Positions 27,439 through 36,972 of a stretch of 64,000 nucleotides of DNA are shown here, one piece after another. How positions within the stretch are numbered: position 1 is the stretch's first letter; every line of letters starts with the position of its first letter. Origin of the DNA: Roseimicrobium sp. ORNL1. GTDB lineage: Bacteria > Verrucomicrobiota > Verrucomicrobiia > Verrucomicrobiales > Verrucomicrobiaceae. Below the pieces are notes generated by a model. It ran no database searches and was not told the origin of the DNA. It was given only the letters and a program-made list of their open reading frames with translations. The stretch lies in assembly GCF_011044495.1 (NCBI RefSeq), contig NZ_CP049143.1:7893749-7957748 (forward strand). The letters run 5' to 3'. The translations under genes and the position numbers were made by a program.

Positions 27439-28068
27439 ATGAAGGAGAACGAACGCCGACTGCTGATGGTCTTCGTGGTGCTCGCCGCCGTGATGGGCGG
27501 GGCAATCCTGTCCCAACGCTTCCTGCAGTGGAGCCACCGCCTGGACCGCTTGGAGCGTGACCTGGAGCTGGCAAAGATGGAGTCAGACGTGCTCATTGCC
27601 CAGGCATCCCTGTGGAAGCAGCGCAGCGAGTGGATCCTGCAGACGCAGCCTGTGGCCGCAGATTCCTACGATGCAGGCAAGGGCCTGCTGGTACTGAAAG
27701 AGGCGGCCGAGCAGGGCGGTATCGAGGTGCTCAAGACCCAGATTGAGCCGGAAGCGCAGACGGCGTACTACCAGCAGTATGGCGTGACTCTCACCGTGAG
27801 GGGTGAGCTGCCGAAAATCCTCGGCTGGATTTACTCCACGCTGGACCCGAGCGCTTTCATCGTGGTCCCGCGCCTCCGCATCTCTCCAGAGAAGGATGAC
27901 AAGTCGCAGAATGTGGTCGCGACGGTGACCTTCCAGCGGAGGTTCAATCCCCAATTCGCCGGCACCGGGGCCGCACCCGCGTCCGTGCTCACGCCCTCGG
28001 AGGCCGCCGCTTCCGTACCTGTCCCTGTCAACGCACCTGTCCTGTCTCCGGAGGTGGGCAATCCATGA
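27439..28068 (+). CDS. GspM/PilO-like inner-membrane secretion protein
   Basis: 209 residues. A short cytoplasmic N-terminus is followed by one transmembrane helix (LLMVFVVLAAVMGGAILSQ, about 9-28). A short coiled coil (SHRLDRLERDLELAKMESDV) and an alpha/beta domain follow (LVLKEAAEQGGIEVLKTQIE, GVTLTVRGELPKILGWIYST, FIVVPRLRIS). This single-span layout with a ferredoxin-like periplasmic domain matches GspM/PilO. The C-terminal 35 residues are Ala/Pro/Val-rich. It begins 2 bp after the GspL-like gene and overlaps the next gene by 4 bp (ATGA), which supports a single operon. Confidence 0.65.
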   Translation: MKENERRLLMVFVVLAAVMGGAILSQRFLQWSHRLDRLERDLELAKMESDVLIAQASLWKQRSEWILQTQPVAADSYDAGKGLLVLKEAAEQGGIEVLKTQIEPEAQTAYYQQYGVTLTVRGELPKILGWIYSTLDPSAFIVVPRLRISPEKDDKSQNVVATVTFQRRFNPQFAGTGAAPASVLTPSEAAASVPVPVNAPVLSPEVGNP

Positions 28069-28940
28069 AGAATCACCGGACCTTTTCTCGTCGCCTTCCG
28101 GCGTCGGCCACGCTGGTGGTGGTGATGTTCATGCTCGCGCTCTGCGCCGTGTACGTGCAGGCACAGGAGACTTTCGTCGTGCCGGAGCGGTATTCCCAGG
28201 ACCGGTATGAAGCTGGCTGGATGAAAAATCCCTTCACGCTGAAAACCGCCCCGGTGATCGCGGAGAAGAAGTCCTTCGCCAAGGACTTGGTGTTGCACAA
28301 CATCGCGGGGTTGGAGGGGGGGGACGCGCTCGTGGTCCTGGCCAATACGAAGACCAAGGAGATGTACCGGCTGAAGAAAAGCGAACCAGCATCCAACGGG
28401 ATGAAAATCCGCTACGCCGTGATCAAAGATGCACGAAGGGATTCCTACGTGGAGGTGGAACTGAATGGCGAGTTCGCCGTGTTGCGGCATGACGACGCCT
28501 TCCGCAAGCAGATGCTCGCCGGGAATTCGGCCCGGGGAACTCGTGGCAAGGGCGGCATTGGCGCTGACCCCGGTGCGGGCGGTGCTGAAGGTGCTGGGAA
28601 GGATGCCACCGGCCAGTCCGTGGTGACGCCCAACAGTACGGCCCCAAGTGCACCGGGCATGGGAGGCGGCCTGCCCGGCGCGAATGCGGGTGCGGGCGGC
28701 GGTGCCCGCAACACCACTCCCGGGCCGCCTGTCGAGCGTCCTCAACCGCCGCGGGGTCCTGGTCCCACACCGCCGATGCTGCGGGACCCGTCGGGTTCAG
28801 GCCAGCCGGTGAATATCAGGCCCGGCCCGGCAGGCATGCCGCCGCAGGGCGCCCCACCCACGCGGCAAGGCAGACGTTTCTTCACCTCCCCCGTGTCTGT
28901 CACCAGTGTTGAGGGTGCCCCAACTTCAGCCGCGCCCTAG
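28065..28940 (+). CDS. Exported Gly/Pro-rich protein in the secretion operon (function unassigned)
   Basis: 291 residues. A basic N-terminus and hydrophobic helix (about 12-29, ATLVVVMFMLALCAVYVQAQ) indicate a signal peptide or anchor. Residues about 45-150 form one folded-looking domain (SFAKDLVLHNIAGLEGGDAL, YRLKKSEPASNGMKIRYAVI, YVEVELNGEFAVLRHDDAF), somewhat like the homology region of GspC/PilP proteins that contact the secretin. Residues about 160-290 are low-complexity Gly/Pro/Ala-rich and probably disordered. The start overlaps the GspM-like stop, and gspD follows 44 bp later. That is the place of a GspC/PilP-type secretin partner, but the sequence does not prove it. Confidence 0.55.
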   Translation: MKNHRTFSRRLPASATLVVVMFMLALCAVYVQAQETFVVPERYSQDRYEAGWMKNPFTLKTAPVIAEKKSFAKDLVLHNIAGLEGGDALVVLANTKTKEMYRLKKSEPASNGMKIRYAVIKDARRDSYVEVELNGEFAVLRHDDAFRKQMLAGNSARGTRGKGGIGADPGAGGAEGAGKDATGQSVVTPNSTAPSAPGMGGGLPGANAGAGGGARNTTPGPPVERPQPPRGPGPTPPMLRDPSGSGQPVNIRPGPAGMPPQGAPPTRQGRRFFTSPVSVTSVEGAPTSAAP

Positions 28941-28984
28941 CATCCCGTCCGTCCGTTCACGCGAGCATCACCTCCCCCGCCATC

Positions 28985-31699
28985 ATGCGCGCCCGTTTTC
29001 GCCTCTCCCTTCCCTCCCTGCTGACTGTGGCCCTGCTGACCGGGACGCTTCCGCTCCCCCTTCCCGCCCAGCAGCCGAGACCTCCCGCGCCTCGTGGACC
29101 AGGCCCCGGTCCCGTGAGACCGCCCATCCCCGGCAGCAACCCCGGCGCGCCAGCGGGTTCTGTTTCACCCACCGCGGCAGGCACCGTGGCGGACGAAGGC
29201 ATCCGCCTGCAGATGCCGGCCGCGCAGATGGGAGATATCGTGGAGCTCTACCAGCAGCTCACGAAGAAGCGCGTCATCCGCGACCCGAAGCTGGAGGAAG
29301 TGACTGTATCCATCGAGACCAGCGGCACCCTCTCGCATGATGAGGCCGTCGAGTTCATCGAAAAGTCGTTGCTGCTCGCCGGCTACTCCTTCGTCCCCAG
29401 CGGGGGGAATATGGTGAAGCTCCTCGCCGCGGACCAGGGCACCATGCCGGCCCGGGAAGGTGTGCCCATGTTTCTGCGCGCGGAGGAACTGCCGAAGACT
29501 GACCAGGTGGTGAGCTACGTTTTGCAGCTCAAGCATCTGGACGCGGAGGAGGCATCCCAGGCCTTCACACAAATCATCCCGCTGCACTCCTACGGCAGCA
29601 TCGGCGTGGTGCCGAACAGCCGCAGCCTCGTCATCACGGATAACTCCAACACCATCCTCGCCTATGTGGAGCTCGCCCGGCAGGTGGACCTTCCTCCCAG
29701 CGAGACCACGAGCAAGACCATCCACCTCAAGCGTGCGGATGTGCTGGAGGTCACCGAGCAGCTCGTCGCCCTGATGGGACTGGATCAACCCAATGCCGGC
29801 GGTGGCGGGATGTACAGCAAAAGCAGCGCCAGCCGCACACAGACGCCCAGGCCCGGTGCTACGCCGCCGAACGTCGCACCCCAGGTTGGCAACCCCCAGC
29901 AGACCGCCGCCAGAAACGCCGCGCATGTGAACGTGGTGGCCAACGTGGGAACGAACAGCGCTGAGAGTGATGCCTCCATTCCGAGGCTTCAACCCATCCC
30001 GCGCACAAACAGCCTGCTCGTCATCGCCCGGCCCGTGGACATTGAGTACATGGAGAGCCTCATCGAGCAGCTGGATGCGGAATCCCCCACCAGCACGATG
30101 ATGTCGCGCCGGCTGAACTACATCGACCTCACCACGTTCATCGGCATCGCCAGCAAGGCACTCCTGAGGAACTCACCTGAGGCCGCAGGCCTCGCCGGGG
30201 GCGGGGGTGACAGTGGCTCTTCGGGGAACCGCGCTGGCAACAACACGGGTGGCAATGGTTTCAACTCGTCCGGTTCCATGGGCGGAGGCACCTTTGGTTC
30301 ACAGGGCGGCGGCGGCACCTTCGGCTCGGGTGGCGGTGGTCTCTATGGCGGCGGCGGTGGTGGTGGCGGCTTTGGAGCCAGCCTCAGCGGCGGCGGCAGT
30401 GGTGGTGGCGGCTTCGGCGGCGGCAGTGGTGCCTCCACCCTGGAGATCACGAAGCGCGCAGAGAGCGTGCTCATTGGACGCACCCTCGTCATCGTGGATC
30501 CTGCGAGCTCGAAGTTCTTCGCCAGCGGCCCGCCTGATGAACTGCGCTTGCTCAATGAACTGGCCGATGAGCTCGATGTCCGTCCGCGGCAGATTCTTCT
30601 CTCCGTGATTATCGGCGAGTTTTCCCTGGGGAACGAGTTCAACTTCGGCCTCGACTGGATTCAGACCCTGCAAAGCGTCGGTGACAACAGTCTCGTGGGC
30701 GGCGTGCTCAAGACCCAGGGCACCGCCTTTGCAGACCTCACGGACTTGGGCAAGGCCGCAGACTTCCTCCCCGCGCTGGATGGCCTCACCGTCTACGGCC
30801 AGATAGGCAAGCACCTCAATGTTTTCCTTCACACGCTGGAGTCCACCAACCGCTTCCACGTCATGCAGAAGCCCACGGTGACCACGCTGAACCACCAGCC
30901 CGCCAGCATCTACATCGGCCAGCAGGTTGCCATCCCCGGCCAGACCTTCACCACCGGAGACAACGCCGTGAACAGCGCCGGCATCTACTCCACCACGCAA
31001 TACATCCCCGTGCGCCTGCAGCTCGATATCGTGCCGCACATTTTCAACGACAAGGAAATCATGCTCGAGTTCAAGCAGACGAACAACGACATCTCCGGCT
31101 TCACCACCATCAGCGGCAACCAGGTGCCGAACATCTCCGAGCAGGGCATGATGAATACCCTCATCGTGCCCGACCGCACCACCGTCATGCTCGGCGGACT
31201 CATCACCGAGCGTGATAACAACGACAAGAAAGGCCTGCCCTTCCTCATCCGCGTGCCCGTGCTGAAGCATCTCTTCGGCAACACGAGCAAGAGCAAGGAC
31301 CGCCGCGAGCTCATGATCTTCGTCCAGCCACGCATCATGGCAGACGGCGCCAGCCACATCCAGGCACAGTCCGAGTGGAACAAGAACAACGAGAGCTACG
31401 ATCGCAACAAGCGCTTCGCCGACCCCCAGGATGATACCCCGCTGAACGCCCTGCCCGCGAGTGATGGCACCGCCGCCACTCCCCTGCTCCCCCTGCCCGG
31501 CTGGCGCAGCAACGACGTGCCTCCCACCGAACCCGGCCCCAAGGTCATCCTGAAGCAAAAGACCACTTCCTCCTCCAAGGCCACCGTGGTGGAAGAGAAA
31601 CCCACAGCCACCGCTGCCACTGAAGACATTGCCCCGGCATCCTCATCTTCCACGAAGACCAAGCACGAGAAGAACAAAGCCGCGCTCAAGACCAAGTAA
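28985..31699 (+). CDS. gspD: Type II secretion system secretin GspD
   Basis: 904 residues, longer than the usual 650-750. The signal peptide is about 1-27. A Pro-rich linker leads to N0 (GIRLQMPAAQMGDIVELYQQ to AGYSFVPSGGNMVKLLAA), N1 (VLQLKHLDAEEASQAFTQII, IGVVPNSRSLVITDN) and N2 (TIHLKRADVLEVTEQLVALM, RLQPIPRTNSLLVIARP). Inside the next ring domain, residues about 402-485 are an extreme Gly/Ser run. The secretin core follows (RQILLSVIIGEFSLGNEFNF, then PDRTTVMLGGLITERDNNDK and PFLIRVPVLKHLFGN, ELMIFVQPRIM). The tail of about 100 residues is Ser/Thr/Ala-rich. It forms the outer-membrane pore and ends the secretion operon; carB is convergent. Confidence 0.93.
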   Translation: MRARFRLSLPSLLTVALLTGTLPLPLPAQQPRPPAPRGPGPGPVRPPIPGSNPGAPAGSVSPTAAGTVADEGIRLQMPAAQMGDIVELYQQLTKKRVIRDPKLEEVTVSIETSGTLSHDEAVEFIEKSLLLAGYSFVPSGGNMVKLLAADQGTMPAREGVPMFLRAEELPKTDQVVSYVLQLKHLDAEEASQAFTQIIPLHSYGSIGVVPNSRSLVITDNSNTILAYVELARQVDLPPSETTSKTIHLKRADVLEVTEQLVALMGLDQPNAGGGGMYSKSSASRTQTPRPGATPPNVAPQVGNPQQTAARNAAHVNVVANVGTNSAESDASIPRLQPIPRTNSLLVIARPVDIEYMESLIEQLDAESPTSTMMSRRLNYIDLTTFIGIASKALLRNSPEAAGLAGGGGDSGSSGNRAGNNTGGNGFNSSGSMGGGTFGSQGGGGTFGSGGGGLYGGGGGGGGFGASLSGGGSGGGGFGGGSGASTLEITKRAESVLIGRTLVIVDPASSKFFASGPPDELRLLNELADELDVRPRQILLSVIIGEFSLGNEFNFGLDWIQTLQSVGDNSLVGGVLKTQGTAFADLTDLGKAADFLPALDGLTVYGQIGKHLNVFLHTLESTNRFHVMQKPTVTTLNHQPASIYIGQQVAIPGQTFTTGDNAVNSAGIYSTTQYIPVRLQLDIVPHIFNDKEIMLEFKQTNNDISGFTTISGNQVPNISEQGMMNTLIVPDRTTVMLGGLITERDNNDKKGLPFLIRVPVLKHLFGNTSKSKDRRELMIFVQPRIMADGASHIQAQSEWNKNNESYDRNKRFADPQDDTPLNALPASDGTAATPLLPLPGWRSNDVPPTEPGPKVILKQKTTSSSKATVVEEKPTATAATEDIAPASSSSTKTKHEKNKAALKTK

Positions 31700-31728
31700 G
31701 CACGCAGGCAAGCGAGCCTCCCAGGGAG

Positions 31729-31835
31729 GGGCGACTTCAGTCGCCCACTTCTCGCGCTTCGAGCGCTGGACCATCAGTGGATCTCCAACAGGCAGATCTG
31801 TCCGTCCTCCTCGTCCACGCGATGCCTGGACGAGG
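31729..31835. repeat. Hairpins in the gspD/carB convergent gap
   Basis: Two perfect stems lie between the convergent genes: GGGCGACT (31729-31736) with AGTCGCCC (31739-31746), and CCTCGTCCA (31809-31817) with TGGACGAGG (31827-31835). A GCGCTTCGAGCGC-like palindrome lies between them. None is followed by a T-tract on either strand, so they are not classical intrinsic terminators but may block read-through. Confidence 0.6.
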
Positions 31836-31855
31836 GGAAGACAAAAACAAACCGA

Positions 31856-34800
31856 CTACAGCTGGTGATAATCCTGCAGCGCCTGCACCTGCACCTCATT
31901 CGCCTGAAGTGACTTGATGCCCTTCAGCGCTGCATCAGCACCACGCATGGTGGTCATGATGGGGATGCGGTTCTGCATGGCGGCGGTGCGGATCTTCACT
32001 TCATCTTCACGCGGATTCTTGCCGGAAGGCGTGTTGATGATGAAGTGCATCTCCTTGTTCTTCATCAGGTCGATGACGTTCGGGCGCTGACCGCTGGCAA
32101 GCTTCGGCAGCTTGTTCACGGGAATGCCCGCGCCTTCGATCACCGAGGCAGTGCCGGGAGTCGCATAGATGGTGAAGCCAAGGTCGGAGTATCCCTTCGC
32201 AATGCGCGGGACCACGGTCTTGTCACTTTCCTTCACGCTGATGAAGATGTTGCCGCCCTTCGGCAGTGCGCCACCAGTGGCCATCTGGCTCTTCGCAAAG
32301 GCCATGCCGAGGTCAGAGTCGATGCCCATGACCTCGCCGGTGCTCTTCATTTCAGGTCCGAGCGCGATGTCTACGCCGGTGAACTTGCTGAAGGGGAACA
32401 CGGCTTCCTTCACGCTGTAGTGCGGAGGAGTCACCTCGGCGGTGAAGCCGAGTTCCTTCAGCGTCTTGCCCGCCATGATCTTCGCAGCGAGTTTTGGAAG
32501 CGGTATGCCAATGGCCTTGCTCACGAAGGGAGCGGTGCGGCTGGCGCGCGGGTTCACTTCGATGACGTAGAGGTCATCGCCCTTCACGGCGAGCTGCATG
32601 TTCATGAGGCCGCGCACGTTGAGCGCCTTCGCCAGCTTCTTGGCAGCATCGCGAATGCGACCCTGCATTTCTTCGCTGAGCGAGAAGGGAGGAATCACGC
32701 ACGCGCTGTCACCGGAGTGAATGCCAGCTTCTTCGATGTGCTCCATGATGGCGCCCACCACCGTGGTCTCGCCGTCACTGATGCAGTCCACGTCCACTTC
32801 GGTCGCGTCTTCCAGGAAGCGGTCCACCAGGACCGGGCGGTCGGGTGTCGCGTCCACCGCGTTCTGCATGTAGTGCGTGAGCTCGGCATCCGAGTACACA
32901 ATCTGCATCGCGCGGCCGCCGAGCACGAAGCTGGGGCGCACGAGGCTTGGATATCCAATGCGTGCCGTGATGGCCAGCGCCTCCTCCGTGGAGGTCGCGG
33001 TGCCGCTCGGCGCCTGGGCGAGTTCGAGTTCATCCAGCAGCGCGGCGAAGAGCTTGCGGTCTTCCGCGAGTTCAATGCTCTTCGGCGAAGTGCCGATGAT
33101 GCGCACGCCGTTTTCTTCAAGACCCTTCGCGAGGTTCAGCGGCGTCTGCCCACCGAACTGCACAATCACACCGAGCACCTGGTCATTCTGGTTCTCGCGC
33201 TCATAGATGTTCAGCACGTCTTCCAGCGTGAGCGGCTCGAAGTAGAGCTTGTCGCTGGTGTCGTAGTCCGTGGAGACCGTCTCGGGATTCGAGTTCACCA
33301 TGATGGTCTCGATGCCCAGTTCGCGCAGCGCGAAAGAAGCGTGCACACAGCAGTAGTCGAACTCAATGCCCTGGCCGATGCGGTTCGGTCCACCACCGAG
33401 GATGATGACCTTCTTCTTGTCGCCCTCACGCACTTCATCTTCCACCCCATAGGTGGAGTAGTAGTAAGGCGTGTACGCTTCGAATTCCGCGGCGCAGGTG
33501 TCGACGAGGCGGTAGGTGGGGGTGACACCGGCCTTCTTACGCGCGTCGCGAATTACGGATTCCGGCACGCCTGTTCGAAGAGAAAGTTGGCGATCGGAAA
33601 AGCCCAAGCGTTTTGCCCTGCGAAAAGCGTTTTGCAATCCGGCAACAGTATTGGCAGTGGCGTTGCCAATACAAACTTCGTCGGTATTCAAATCGGACAA
33701 GCTATCCCAAAGCGAGTCTTCTTCCAGGCGAGACTGAACAACAATCTCCTCAATCTGCCTCAAGAACCACGGATCGATCTTCGTCAGCTCAAACACCTTC
33801 TCCACGCTCCAACCGTTCGCAAAGGCCTGGCCGAGGAAGAAGATACGCTCGGCATTCGGCACGGTGAGCTTGGTGGTGAGCGTCTCGTCATCCACCGACA
33901 CATCCGCGCCGTCGCCGATGAGGCCGAAGCGCTTGATTTCAAGACTGCGCAGCGCCTTCTGCAGCGACTCCTTGAAGGTACGACCGATGGCCATGGCTTC
34001 ACCCACGGACTTCATCTGCGTGGTAAGCGTGGTGTCCGCGCCAGGGAATTTTTCAAACGTGAAGCGCGGCACCTTGGTGACCACGTAGTCGATGGTCGGC
34101 TCGAAGGACGCCGGCGTCTCGCGCGTGATGTCGTTCTTCAGCTCATCCAGCGTGTAACCCACCGCCAGCTTCGCGGCGATTTTCGCGATGGGGAATCCAG
34201 TCGCCTTGGAAGCGAGCGCGGAGCTGCGGCTCACGCGCGGATTCATCTCAATCACGATCATGCGGCCCGTCTTCGGCTCCACGGCGAACTGGATGTTCGA
34301 CCCGCCCGTCTCCACGCCAATCTCGCGGATACAGGCGAAGGACGCATCACGCATGATCTGGTACTCGCGATCCGTGAGCGTCTGGATGGGCGCCACGGTG
34401 ATGGAGTCACCGGTGTGCACGCCCATGGGATCGAGGTTCTCAATCGAGCAGATGATCACGCAGTTGTCCGCGCGGTCACGCATCACTTCCATTTCGAATT
34501 CCTTCCAGCCGAGCAGCGACTCTTCGATGAGCACTTCTGTCACCGGGGAGAGATCCAGGCCGCGCGCGAGGATGGTCTCAAATTCTTCGCGGTTGTACGC
34601 GATGCCGCCGCCGGTACCACCGAGCGTGTAGGCGGGACGGATGATGAGTGGCAGCGTGCCGATTTCCTCGGCAATCTTCCGGCCTTCTTCAACCGTGTGG
34701 GCCACGCCGGACTGCGGCAGGTCCAGACCAATCTTGAGCATCGCGTTCTTGAAAAGCAGACGGTCTTCGCCCTTCTCAATCGCATCGGCCTTCGCACCGA

Positions 34801-35146
34801 TCATGCGCACGTTGTGTTTCTCCAGGATGCCTGCGCGGTGCAGGGACATCGCGGTGTTCAGCGCGGTCTGACCGCCGAGCGTGGGGAGCAGCGCATCCGG
34901 CTTCTCCTTGATGATGATTTTCTCGACGATCTCCGGCGTGATGGGCTCGATGTACGTGCGGTGGGCGAACTCCGGGTCGGTCATGATGGTGGCCGGATTG
35001 GAGTTCACCAGCACCACTTCATAACCTTCCTCACGCAGGGCCTTGCATGCCTGGACCCCGGAATAGTCGAACTCACACCCCTGTCCGATGACAATGGGGC
35101 CGGAGCCGATGAGCAAAATCTTGTGAATCGAGGTGTCTTTGGGCAT
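31856..35146 (-). CDS. carB: Carbamoyl-phosphate synthase large subunit
   Basis: 1096 residues, the usual CarB length. The start is [20 protein letters not shown]. Two homologous synthetase halves are visible, each with an ATP-grasp domain: [16 protein letters not shown] and [20 protein letters not shown] in the first, [20 protein letters not shown] and [19 protein letters not shown] in the second. A C-terminal MGS-type allosteric domain follows ([20 protein letters not shown]). The enzyme makes carbamoyl phosphate from bicarbonate, ATP and glutamine-derived ammonia for pyrimidine and arginine synthesis. The small subunit gene carA is not in this window. It is convergent with gspD, and a 270-bp gap separates its start from the next gene. 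A long frame antisense to it is a GC-driven shadow. Confidence 0.97.
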   Translation of the reverse strand: MPKDTSIHKILLIGSGPIVIGQGCEFDYSGVQACKALREEGYEVVLVNSNPATIMTDPEFAHRTYIEPITPEIVEKIIIKEKPDALLPTLGGQTALNTAMSLHRAGILEKHNVRMIGAKADAIEKGEDRLLFKNAMLKIGLDLPQSGVAHTVEEGRKIAEEIGTLPLIIRPAYTLGGTGGGIAYNREEFETILARGLDLSPVTEVLIEESLLGWKEFEMEVMRDRADNCVIICSIENLDPMGVHTGDSITVAPIQTLTDREYQIMRDASFACIREIGVETGGSNIQFAVEPKTGRMIVIEMNPRVSRSSALASKATGFPIAKIAAKLAVGYTLDELKNDITRETPASFEPTIDYVVTKVPRFTFEKFPGADTTLTTQMKSVGEAMAIGRTFKESLQKALRSLEIKRFGLIGDGADVSVDDETLTTKLTVPNAERIFFLGQAFANGWSVEKVFELTKIDPWFLRQIEEIVVQSRLEEDSLWDSLSDLNTDEVCIGNATANTVAGLQNAFRRAKRLGFSDRQLSLRTGVPESVIRDARKKAGVTPTYRLVDTCAAEFEAYTPYYYSTYGVEDEVREGDKKKVIILGGGPNRIGQGIEFDYCCVHASFALRELGIETIMVNSNPETVSTDYDTSDKLYFEPLTLEDVLNIYERENQNDQVLGVIVQFGGQTPLNLAKGLEENGVRIIGTSPKSIELAEDRKLFAALLDELELAQAPSGTATSTEEALAITARIGYPSLVRPSFVLGGRAMQIVYSDAELTHYMQNAVDATPDRPVLVDRFLEDATEVDVDCISDGETTVVGAIMEHIEEAGIHSGDSACVIPPFSLSEEMQGRIRDAAKKLAKALNVRGLMNMQLAVKGDDLYVIEVNPRASRTAPFVSKAIGIPLPKLAAKIMAGKTLKELGFTAEVTPPHYSVKEAVFPFSKFTGVDIALGPEMKSTGEVMGIDSDLGMAFAKSQMATGGALPKGGNIFISVKESDKTVVPRIAKGYSDLGFTIYATPGTASVIEGAGIPVNKLPKLASGQRPNVIDLMKNKEMHFIINTPSGKNPREDEVKIRTAAMQNRIPIMTTMRGADAALKGIKSLQANEVQVQALQDYHQL

Positions 35147-35416
35147 GAGGCGTTACGCGGGCAAAATGGCGTCTTCCCTCGCATGACATGGGGGCTGTGG
35201 CAAGCGGGAGTAAGGTGACATTGGCCGCTTCATGCCCCGGAGCGCCGCCGGGTGCCCTTCGGAGGCCGAACTGGTTCATTAGGACTGCCTTACAAACCCC
35301 GGTCCAAAATTACCCGCCCGTCGGACAATTCCCCGCTTCAAACAGGCTGGACAAGCTGAGGTCGAACCCACTACACTCCAAATGTAAATACACGCTACAC
35401 ACAGCCCGCACCTGCC

Positions 35417-35680
35417 ATGACCGAACTGCTCGTCTATGCTCCCGGCCTCCGCGAGGAGGAGAGAATCATGCATCTGGGCCATCACATGGACCTGTTGGCC
35501 GCCCGTTACAAGGTGGATGCCTCGCATGACATGGTCTATTTCGAGATCGATGACCCCAGCAAAATCACCCTGAAACAGGTGAATGAGCTCTTCGAGACCA
35601 TCGGCCTGCAACCCCGCTTCGTGGGCCATGTGCCGCCCGAGCTGAAGCGCGGGGATGTGACGGAGCGCTTGCAGCCCTGA
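35417..35680 (+). CDS. Small protein of unknown function
   Basis: 87 residues from ATG 35417. There is no signal peptide or membrane segment. The sequence alternates strand and helix: TELLVYAPGLREEERIMHLG, YKVDASHDMVYFEIDDPSKI, TLKQVNELFETIGLQPRFVG, ending in DVTERLQP. This beta-alpha-beta pattern, with a predicted helix before LQPRFVG, resembles small ferredoxin-like (ACT or HMA-type) folds, but no metal-binding Cys pair is present. It stands alone between carB (divergent) and the ATP-grasp gene (172 bp downstream). Codon usage looks like that of its neighbours, which supports a real gene. I do not recognise the family. Confidence 0.65.
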   Translation: MTELLVYAPGLREEERIMHLGHHMDLLAARYKVDASHDMVYFEIDDPSKITLKQVNELFETIGLQPRFVGHVPPELKRGDVTERLQP

Positions 35681-35852
35681 GCTTGGCTCACGCTCACTCG
35701 AAAACGGGGCCGGAGTGCCCTCCTGGCGATACGAGCCCTGACATTGTTGTTGCGAAGTGCACGAATGTTTAGGTCACCTTTACATTCCCTTCACAATTCT
35801 CCTTCTTGCGGATCATCCGCCATTTACATACGCATGATTTCTTGGCGGCAAG

Positions 35853-36920
35853 ATGCGTATTGCCGTCACTGGATTGAGTCGAGGTGAGAACCCCCAGCCG
35901 GGAGCCGCCATTATCGCCGGTATCCGCGCGGCACACCCGGGGGCATTCATCGTGGGCATGGCGTATGACGCCACGGAGAGTGGCATCTACGCCCACAACG
36001 GCCCGGACGCAGTATTCACCATCCCCTTCCCCTCGGAGGGCGCGGAGACGTTCCTGAAGCGAATCGATGAGATCCACGCACAAACACCGTTCGAGGTGCT
36101 CATTCCCACGCTGGATTCCGAGATGGAGCTCATGGTGGAGCTCGAAAGCGAACTGACGGCGCGTGGCATCCGCACCTGCCTGCCGGACAAGGACGCCTAC
36201 CTTCGCCGTTCACGGGAACAGCTTACAGAGCTGGCTTTCTCCGCAGGTGTCACTACGCCGCGCACGCACGCGGTGTACACCGTCAGCCGCGCCCTGCTGC
36301 TGGGCCGCGAGATGCGGTATCCCGTTCTCGTGAAGGGCGTGCATCACGACACGCATCTGGTGGAGAATGAAGCGGAACTCGCCGGGGCCGTGTCCCTGCT
36401 CTTCGCCCAGTGGGGGGCGCCGGTGCTGCTGCAGGAGGTCATCTCAGGTACGGAACATCACGCGATGGGCATTGGCGATGGTGAGGGTGGACTCTTCGGC
36501 CTCTGCAGCATCCGCAGGCCCAGCATGCACGGGCTCGGGAAAAATGTTGGTGGCATCACCGTGCGGGACGGCGCCCTGCGCGAGGTGTGTGAGCGCCTCG
36601 TCCGCGAGCTGCGCTGGCGTGGTCCGTTTGAGATTGTCACCATCATGGATGAGACGGTGAACCGCCACTTCCTCATCAAGATGGCCCCGCGCTTCCCCTC
36701 CTGGGTGGGTTTCCCCACGGGATTCGGGGCGAATTTCCCGGCTGCCCTCGCGCGGTTCATTGTGAAGGGTACCGTTCCAGACCCGGTGCCGGAGCCGGTT
36801 GCGGGCTGGTTCTACCTCCAGCATCAGGTGGAGGTGTTCGGACAGACGGAGCAACTCGATGCCCTCTCTGGCGGAGGTTCCTGGCTGGGTACGGATGGCG
36901 CCCGGTTTCAGCGGGCATGA
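35853..36920 (+). CDS. ATP-grasp enzyme, carbamoyl-phosphate-synthase-like
   Basis: 355 residues. The N-terminal pre-ATP-grasp domain begins MRIAVTGLSRGENPQPGAA and includes EVLIPTLDSEMELMVELESE. The ATP-grasp core shows YPVLVKGVHHDTHLVENEAE and VLLQEVISGTEHHAMGIGDG. The end of the fold is unusual: where most ATP-grasp ligases carry an E-x-N metal motif, this reads NRHFLIKMAPRFPSWVGFPT, with Lys-Met in that place. The substrate is unknown; related stand-alone proteins form amide bonds on small molecules or peptides. It lies 52 bp upstream of a histidine kinase gene and may be cotranscribed with it. Confidence 0.72.
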   Translation: MRIAVTGLSRGENPQPGAAIIAGIRAAHPGAFIVGMAYDATESGIYAHNGPDAVFTIPFPSEGAETFLKRIDEIHAQTPFEVLIPTLDSEMELMVELESELTARGIRTCLPDKDAYLRRSREQLTELAFSAGVTTPRTHAVYTVSRALLLGREMRYPVLVKGVHHDTHLVENEAELAGAVSLLFAQWGAPVLLQEVISGTEHHAMGIGDGEGGLFGLCSIRRPSMHGLGKNVGGITVRDGALREVCERLVRELRWRGPFEIVTIMDETVNRHFLIKMAPRFPSWVGFPTGFGANFPAALARFIVKGTVPDPVPEPVAGWFYLQHQVEVFGQTEQLDALSGGGSWLGTDGARFQRA

Positions 36921-36972
36921 ACCGAGTGCGTCTGGACACAGAGAAGTGGTGCAACTTGACCGCGAATGAATC

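Noticed and set aside
32045..35218. A very long open frame on the plus strand antisense to carB
   Set aside because: It lies wholly opposite the well-conserved carB. Its protein is His/Arg/Val-rich without any family motif, as expected from GC-rich codon bias on the opposite strand.
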